This document shows, in pieces, positions 15,772 through 19,950 of a stretch of 19,950 bases of DNA. Source of the DNA: Flavisolibacter sp. (GTDB lineage Bacteria > Bacteroidota > Bacteroidia > Chitinophagales > Chitinophagaceae); the NCBI GenBank assembly GCA_013695175.1, contig JACDAZ010000220.1, positions 1 through 19,950 on the forward strand. The letters run 5' to 3'. The position numbers and the translations under genes were made by a program. Within the stretch, counting starts at the first letter, position 1; each line of letters opens with the position of its first letter. The notes under the pieces were generated by a model, which worked only from the letters and a program-made list of their open reading frames with translations, was not told where the DNA came from and ran no database searches.

Positions 15772-15793
15772 ATAAATAAAACTGTAACAGAGC

Positions 15794-16843
15794 ATGAAGC
15801 TTTCTCAATTTAAATTCGATCTTCCCTTAAATCTTATTGCCCAAAATCCTGCAAAAAAACGTGAAGATGCCCGTATGATGGTTGTTCATAGAAAAACCGG
15901 CCAGATGGAGAATAAACATTTTCGCGATATATTGGAATATTTTGACGACAAAGATGTTTTTGTAGTAAATAACACTAAAGTTTTTCCCGCAAGAATGTAT
16001 GGTCGCAAAGAAAAAACCGGTGCTAAAATAGAAGTGTTTCTTTTACGTGAATTAAATAAGGAACACAAACTTTGGGATGTTATTGTTGATCCAGCAAGAA
16101 AAATTCGCGTAGGTAATAAATTATATTTTGGTGATGATGAAGACCTGGTAGCAGAAGTAATAGATAACACTACTTCACGCGGACGTACTATTAAATTTTT
16201 ATACGAAGGCGATGAAGAGGGATTTAAACTTTTACTGGAAAAGCATGGTGAAACACCTTTACCAAAATATATTAAACGCAAGCCCGATGAAGAAGACAGG
16301 GAACGTTACCAAACGGTATATGCAAAGCACGAAGGTGCTGTAGCTGCCCCAACAGCCGGTTTACATTTCAGCAGAGAACTTATTAAAAGATGTGAAATAA
16401 AGGGTATTCGTTTTTCCGAAATTACCTTGCATACAGGACTAGGTACTTTTCGACCTATAGAAGTGGAAGATTTAAGCAAACATAAAATGGACGCTGAGTA
16501 TTACAGGATAGATGACACAGCATGTAACATTGTTAACAAGGCCAAGCAATCTTCTCAAAGAATTTGCTCTATTGGTACTACTACCATGCGTGCATTGGAA
16601 TCATCATTTACTGCACAAAAATTATTAAAACCTTCAGAAGGCTGGACAAATACTTTTATACACCCTCCGTATGATTTTAATATTGCAGATTCCTTAGTTA
16701 CAAATTTTCATTTGCCTAAAACAAGTTTACTGATCATGACCTGTGCATTTGCAGGTTACGATCTAACCATAGAAGCTTATAAAAAAGCAATCAAAGACAA
16801 ATATCGTTTCTTTAGTTATGGAGATTCGCTATTGGTGATTTGA
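15794..16843 (+). CDS. queA: tRNA preQ1(34) S-adenosylmethionine ribosyltransferase-isomerase
   Basis: A 349-aa cytosolic enzyme that transfers and isomerises the ribosyl part of S-adenosylmethionine onto preQ1 at tRNA position 34, giving epoxyqueuosine: the penultimate step of queuosine synthesis. Family motifs throughout: [18 protein letters not shown] (14-31), [15 protein letters not shown] (56-70), GETPLPKYI (152-160), [21 protein letters not shown] (172-192), [10 protein letters not shown] (212-221), [18 protein letters not shown] and [12 protein letters not shown]. Length and ends fit the family; the start [11 protein letters not shown] is standard. The gene stands alone (no tgt or queG nearby) and converges on the aspartate kinase gene (34-bp gap). 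Its 5' region carries the structured segment described separately, which may regulate it. Confidence 0.98.
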   Translation: MKLSQFKFDLPLNLIAQNPAKKREDARMMVVHRKTGQMENKHFRDILEYFDDKDVFVVNNTKVFPARMYGRKEKTGAKIEVFLLRELNKEHKLWDVIVDPARKIRVGNKLYFGDDEDLVAEVIDNTTSRGRTIKFLYEGDEEGFKLLLEKHGETPLPKYIKRKPDEEDRERYQTVYAKHEGAVAAPTAGLHFSRELIKRCEIKGIRFSEITLHTGLGTFRPIEVEDLSKHKMDAEYYRIDDTACNIVNKAKQSSQRICSIGTTTMRALESSFTAQKLLKPSEGWTNTFIHPPYDFNIADSLVTNFHLPKTSLLIMTCAFAGYDLTIEAYKKAIKDKYRFFSYGDSLLVI

Positions 16844-16877
16844 TTTTGATATGTACTTTTAGCAATTGCTTTAGCTA

Positions 16878-18197
16878 TTACAGGCCAAACAAACCTGTAT
16901 TCAACTGCTGAAGCACTTGTTTTTTTTGTGTAGCCGGAACAAGAATAGAAATATTATGTGCGCTTCCCCCATAAGAAACCATTCGAATATCAATGGAACG
17001 CAGGCAGTCAAAGATTTTCTTCAGTGTACTTCCATCACCGGATATTTCATTGCCTACAATACATATAATAGTTTGGTGTTGATCCACTGTTACTGAACCT
17101 AAAGATTCCAGTTCTTTAATAATTTTTTTTAATGCAGTAGATGTGTCAATAGTTACAGAAACTGCCACTTCAGAAGTGGTGATCATATCAATAGGAGTTC
17201 TGTATTTTTCAAAAACCTCAAAAACTTTTCTTAAGAAACCATAAGCAAGTAACATGCGGCTGCTTTTAATATTAATAGCTGTAATACCATCTTTAGCTGC
17301 AATGGCTTTTACCCCTTTTGATGTGCTTTGCTGTGAGATTAAAGTGCCTGCTGCATTTGGTTCAAGCGTATTTAAAAGCTTTACCGGAATTTGGTGTTGC
17401 TGAGCCGGCCATATAGAAGCAGGATGTAAAATTTTTGCACCGAAATAAGCCAGCTCCGCTGCTTCATCAAAACTTAATTGTTCAATAGGAATAGTTTTAT
17501 CCACCACCCTGGGATCATTATTATGCATGCCGCTTATGTCCGTCCAAATTTCACATATTGATGCATTGGCTGCTGCGGCAACAAGTGATGCACTATAATC
17601 ACTGCCACCTCGCCTAAGATTATCCACCTCTCCTCTTACATTTCTGCAGACGAATCCCTGGGTTAAAAATAATTTTTGATCCGGAAATTGTTGAAGATGC
17701 TGCATCAGTTTTACTCTTATACTTCCTATTTGTGGTTCATCATTCGAATCTAAATGCATGAACTCTAATGCCGCAAGCAGTATATGATCAATTTTTTCCT
17801 GTTGCAGGTAAATAGAAAATAATTTTGTTGATATCAGCTCTCCCTGCGCAACAATATCCTTGCTGAGTGCTTCGCTATAAGAAATTTTAAGAATGATATT
17901 CAAAAACTCGAAATGTTCTGCAAGCACATGCTCTGCGTGTTCTAATTCTTTTGAGCCCGTTAATAATTCTTTTATAAAAAAATTATATTGTTGCTCAAGT
18001 GAATCTATTCTTTCTTTAGCACCAATCCTGTCGCCTTTTGCCAATAATGCAGCAATATCCAAAAGTGCATTTGTTGTTCCTGAAACAGCACTTAAAACAA
18101 CAATTTTTGGTTCAGGATCAGATGTTATTAAACGTGCCACGCCATGCATACGTTGCGGCTTACCAATACTGGTACCGCCAAACTTCATTACTTTCAT
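16878..18197 (-). CDS. lysC: Aspartate kinase (monofunctional)
   Basis: A 439-aa enzyme phosphorylating L-aspartate with ATP, the first step of the lysine, threonine, methionine and diaminopimelate pathways. The kinase domain (about 1-290) shows KFGGTS (5-10), the aspartate-binding region around QGELISTKLFS (118-128), NLRRGGSDYSASL (193-205), EIWTDISGMHNNDPR (216-230) and EAAELAYFGAKILHPAS (245-261). Two ACT domains follow (about 298-370 and 375-436), where end-product inhibition by lysine and/or threonine normally acts. There is no fused homoserine dehydrogenase, so not ThrA. The symbol lysC is used for the monofunctional class; the actual allosteric effector is unknown. A -7 element and short hairpin precede it. 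The gene follows the Ldh2-type gene on the same strand (59-bp gap). Confidence 0.96.
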   Translation of the reverse strand: MKVMKFGGTSIGKPQRMHGVARLITSDPEPKIVVLSAVSGTTNALLDIAALLAKGDRIGAKERIDSLEQQYNFFIKELLTGSKELEHAEHVLAEHFEFLNIILKISYSEALSKDIVAQGELISTKLFSIYLQQEKIDHILLAALEFMHLDSNDEPQIGSIRVKLMQHLQQFPDQKLFLTQGFVCRNVRGEVDNLRRGGSDYSASLVAAAANASICEIWTDISGMHNNDPRVVDKTIPIEQLSFDEAAELAYFGAKILHPASIWPAQQHQIPVKLLNTLEPNAAGTLISQQSTSKGVKAIAAKDGITAINIKSSRMLLAYGFLRKVFEVFEKYRTPIDMITTSEVAVSVTIDTSTALKKIIKELESLGSVTVDQHQTIICIVGNEISGDGSTLKKIFDCLRSIDIRMVSYGGSAHNISILVPATQKKQVLQQLNTGLFGL

Positions 18198-18202
18198 AAA
18201 TA

Positions 18203-18243
18203 CCTACAGCCCCTAAAGGAGGGCTTTGTGGACGGCAAATATA
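18203..18243 (-). promoter_or_regulatory. Putative promoter (-7) and short leader hairpin of lysC
   Basis: On the minus strand TATATTTG (18236-18243) matches TAnnTTTG exactly, about 40 nt before the lysC start; a clear -33 TTG is not seen. Between them AGCCC and GGGCT (within plus-strand 18208-18224, CTAAAGGA in the loop) form a 5-bp hairpin. This fits an independent promoter for lysC behind the dehydrogenase gene. Confidence 0.45.
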
Positions 18244-18256
18244 CTGGAGTATCTGT

Positions 18257-19351
18257 CTATACTGCAGCGAGTATGGAAGGCAGGTTAAATTTTTCTGCTA
18301 AAAAACTAAGATCATCAACCACAGGACCCAATAAAGGAATACCTTTTTCTTTTCTTTCCCTTTCCATTTCACTTTCCGGCTCACCCGGAATAATTACTTT
18401 TTCAAAACCTTCTGCTGTTTTTGCAGATTTGAATCTTTGTATCCACTGATCCATATGTTTTTTAAAATCACTTGCAGGACGGAAAGCATCTATACGCATA
18501 GCTCCAAAAAAATGGCCTATCCCTTTTCCCGGCATATTTTCAGGCATAGGTACATAAGCCGGAAACGGCGGAACCCAGGGACCATAATTAGCCCCACTTA
18601 AAACCGCTGAAAATATATCAACAATAGCCCCTAATGCATAGCCTTTATGACTGCCATGATCCCTGTCTCCTCCTAACGGAAGTAATGCTCCTCCAATTTT
18701 TAATTCATGCGGATCTGTTGAAGGTTTACCTTCTTTTGTTTGTATCCATCCTAACGGAGCTAATCCATTTTTTCGTTGCAAAATTTCCAATTTACCATTT
18801 GCTGCGGTGGTAGTTGCCATATCTGCGATGAAAGGAGGTTCTTCACCTGCAGGAATGGCCACGCAAATAGGATTAGTTCCTAATAATCTTTCAACAGAAA
18901 ATGTTGGTGCAACCAATGGACTGGCATTGGTCATACAAATTCCTATCATATCATTTTCCAATGCCATCATTGCGTGATATGCTGCAATACCAAAATGATT
19001 ACTGTTTTGAACACCTACCCATCCTGTACCAACCTGCTTTGCTTTTTCAATAGCTATGGACATAGCTTTTGGTGCCACTACCAATCCTAATCCACTATCG
19101 CCATCTACAGTTGCTGTTGAGGGTGTTTCATGTAAAATTTTTATTGCCGCCCGGGCATTGATTCTTTTGGCTTCCCATAAACGCACATAGCCGGATAAAC
19201 GAGCGATACCATGTGAATCTATGCCTCTTATATCTGCAGAAACTAATACATCACTGGCTAAGGAAGCATCATATTCATCACATCCCATTTTTAAAAAAAC
19301 TTCCTTTGAAAAAGAGCGCAGATCATCAAAAGCAAAAACATTATTAGTCAT
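18257..19351 (-). CDS. Malate/L-lactate dehydrogenase family (Ldh2) NAD(P)-dependent oxidoreductase
   Basis: A 364-aa oxidoreductase of the Ldh2/MDG family (PF02615), which includes archaeal malate dehydrogenase, ureidoglycolate dehydrogenase and YiaK; these reduce or oxidise 2-hydroxy/2-oxo acids with NAD(P)H. Motifs: ADIRGIDSHGIARL with His47, VQNSNHFGIAAYHA with His119, LLGTNPICVAIP, DMATTTAANGKLE, GDRDHGSHKGYALGAIVDIFSAVLSGA and GHFFGAMRIDAF. The C-terminus IIPGEPESEMERERKEKGIPL is the typical end. The start is set at 19349-19351 (MTNNVFAFDDL): an in-frame ATG at 19390 lies inside the ssb terminator and would add a 13-residue unrelated extension. The exact substrate (malate, lactate, sulfolactate, ureidoglycolate) cannot be told. 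Confidence 0.93.
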   Translation of the reverse strand: MTNNVFAFDDLRSFSKEVFLKMGCDEYDASLASDVLVSADIRGIDSHGIARLSGYVRLWEAKRINARAAIKILHETPSTATVDGDSGLGLVVAPKAMSIAIEKAKQVGTGWVGVQNSNHFGIAAYHAMMALENDMIGICMTNASPLVAPTFSVERLLGTNPICVAIPAGEEPPFIADMATTTAANGKLEILQRKNGLAPLGWIQTKEGKPSTDPHELKIGGALLPLGGDRDHGSHKGYALGAIVDIFSAVLSGANYGPWVPPFPAYVPMPENMPGKGIGHFFGAMRIDAFRPASDFKKHMDQWIQRFKSAKTAEGFEKVIIPGEPESEMERERKEKGIPLLGPVVDDLSFLAEKFNLPSILAAV

Positions 19352-19370
19352 ACCTGCAAGATAGTTTTTC

Positions 19371-19401
19371 TTAAAAAAAAGCCCCTGCAAAAAGCAAGGG
19401 C
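19371..19401 (-). terminator. Intrinsic terminator of ssb
   Basis: Read on the minus strand: GCCCTTGC, loop TTTTT, GCAGGGGC (8-bp stem with one T-G wobble; plus-strand 19381-19401), then eight T (19373-19380). It lies 23 bp after the ssb stop codon and ahead of the dehydrogenase start, so the two genes are separate units apart from read-through. Confidence 0.9.
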
Positions 19402-19424
19402 ATTAAATTAAAAATTAAAAATTT

Positions 19425-19853
19425 TTAAAAAGGCAGATCATCAGTTACATCATCACTTCCAGGTGCAACAGGAGATTGCTGACGATTTTGAAACTGGTTT
19501 TCATTACCTGAACTTCCCATGCTTCCACCGCCTTCATTTTTTCTACCTAATAACTGTACTTCACGCACTCTTAGTGAAAGAGAAGCGCCGGCTGTACCAT
19601 CGTTTCTGGTAAAACTCCTCACCTCAGGTGTACCTTCTACATAAACTTGTGTACCCTTAGTTAAGTAAGGTGCCACAGCTGTACGATCGGTCCAGTAAGC
19701 ACAATCTACCCAGGTAGTTTTTTCCTGGTTAGTGCCCTGGCTGTCCTTGTACTTTTCAGTATGGGCAACTGTAAAGTTGATAACGTTTTTACCATTAACG
19801 GCGTTTACTACGCAATCTTTACCAAGATTGCCGATAACTTGCATTTTAATCAT
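19425..19853 (-). CDS. ssb: Single-stranded DNA-binding protein
   Basis: A 142-aa SSB that coats single-stranded DNA during replication, repair and recombination. The OB-fold spans about residues 1-105: MIKMQVIGNLGKDC, NFTVAHTEKY, TTWVDCAYW, YLTKGTQVYVEGTPEVRSF and LSLRVREVQLLG. A Gly/Asn/Gln-rich flexible linker follows, then the acidic partner-binding tip ending DDLPF. The ATG at 19851-19853 was chosen since Bacteroidota SSBs begin MIKLQVIGNLG; the in-frame ATG at 19877 adds eight residues, and one at 19844 would remove three. It has its own terminator. The remaining bases to the right edge (19878-19950) hold the upstream region without an obvious perfect -7 element. Confidence 0.97.
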   Translation of the reverse strand: MIKMQVIGNLGKDCVVNAVNGKNVINFTVAHTEKYKDSQGTNQEKTTWVDCAYWTDRTAVAPYLTKGTQVYVEGTPEVRSFTRNDGTAGASLSLRVREVQLLGRKNEGGGSMGSSGNENQFQNRQQSPVAPGSDDVTDDLPF

Positions 19854-19950
19854 AGTGCTCAAAATTTTAGCAAACAAGATAAAACTTTTTTGAATGCAAG
19901 TATTAAAATGTTATCAACAAACAATGCATTAACTGTTCAACCCTCTTCCG

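Noticed and set aside
15605..15808. A 67-codon frame on the minus strand across the queA leader
   Set aside because: It overlaps the queA start and the structured segment; its N- and C-terminal parts have no protein-like pattern and it would place a gene over the queA promoter. More likely a by-product of the GC-rich RNA segment.
16855..16880. AGCAATTGCT palindrome between convergent queA and lysC as a terminator
   Set aside because: A palindrome of only 10 bp with no loop and no T tract; too weak.

Overview
The window is about 20 kb of AT-rich chromosome from a member of the Bacteroidota, most likely the Chitinophagaceae or a close relative. This placement is an inference from several signs: Bacteroidota-type SSB and ClpB sequences, near absence of Shine-Dalgarno sites, several upstream sequences matching the Bacteroidota -7 element TAnnTTTG, and families typical of the phylum (DUF3857/transglutaminase proteins, an 'ELRxGN...LHQLQNL' small protein, DUF2231-Rieske). 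There are no rRNA or tRNA genes, CRISPR arrays or insertion sequences. The layout is that of an ordinary chromosomal core with short gaps.

Left part (1-6598): the C-terminal part of a DUF3857/transglutaminase-like protein; a secreted serine hydrolase of the beta-lactamase/PBP family, divergent from clpB; clpB with a clear terminator; an orphan lipoprotein; and a DUF2306 membrane protein behind a long terminator hairpin.

Middle part (6599-9567): a small redox/lipid neighbourhood. A three-histidine-box fatty acid desaturase is flanked on both sides by very short, highly hydrophilic proteins encoded on the minus strand (59 and 72 aa). The 72-aa gene follows a thioredoxin gene with a 6-bp gap. 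Divergent from thioredoxin is a membrane-anchored DUF2231-Rieske fusion.

Next (9855-15567): a lytic transglycosylase; a 133-aa protein whose start codon lies inside a perfect 12-bp inverted repeat; an aldo/keto reductase coupled to it by 4 bp; a small lipoprotein; a divergent PAP2-like protein; an MFS transporter of the YbjJ type; and an MpaB/DUF2236-type protein.

Right part (15568-19950): a GC-rich, foldable segment in the queA 5' region that I propose as a structured leader RNA or ncRNA; queA; then on the minus strand a monofunctional aspartate kinase, an Ldh2-family NAD(P) dehydrogenase and ssb. The ssb terminator settles the start of the downstream dehydrogenase gene.

No multi-gene defence, secondary-metabolite or mobile system is evident. 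The most promising unexplained elements are the structured segment ahead of queA, the palindrome over the 133-aa gene's start, and the pair of small hydrophilic proteins around the desaturase.
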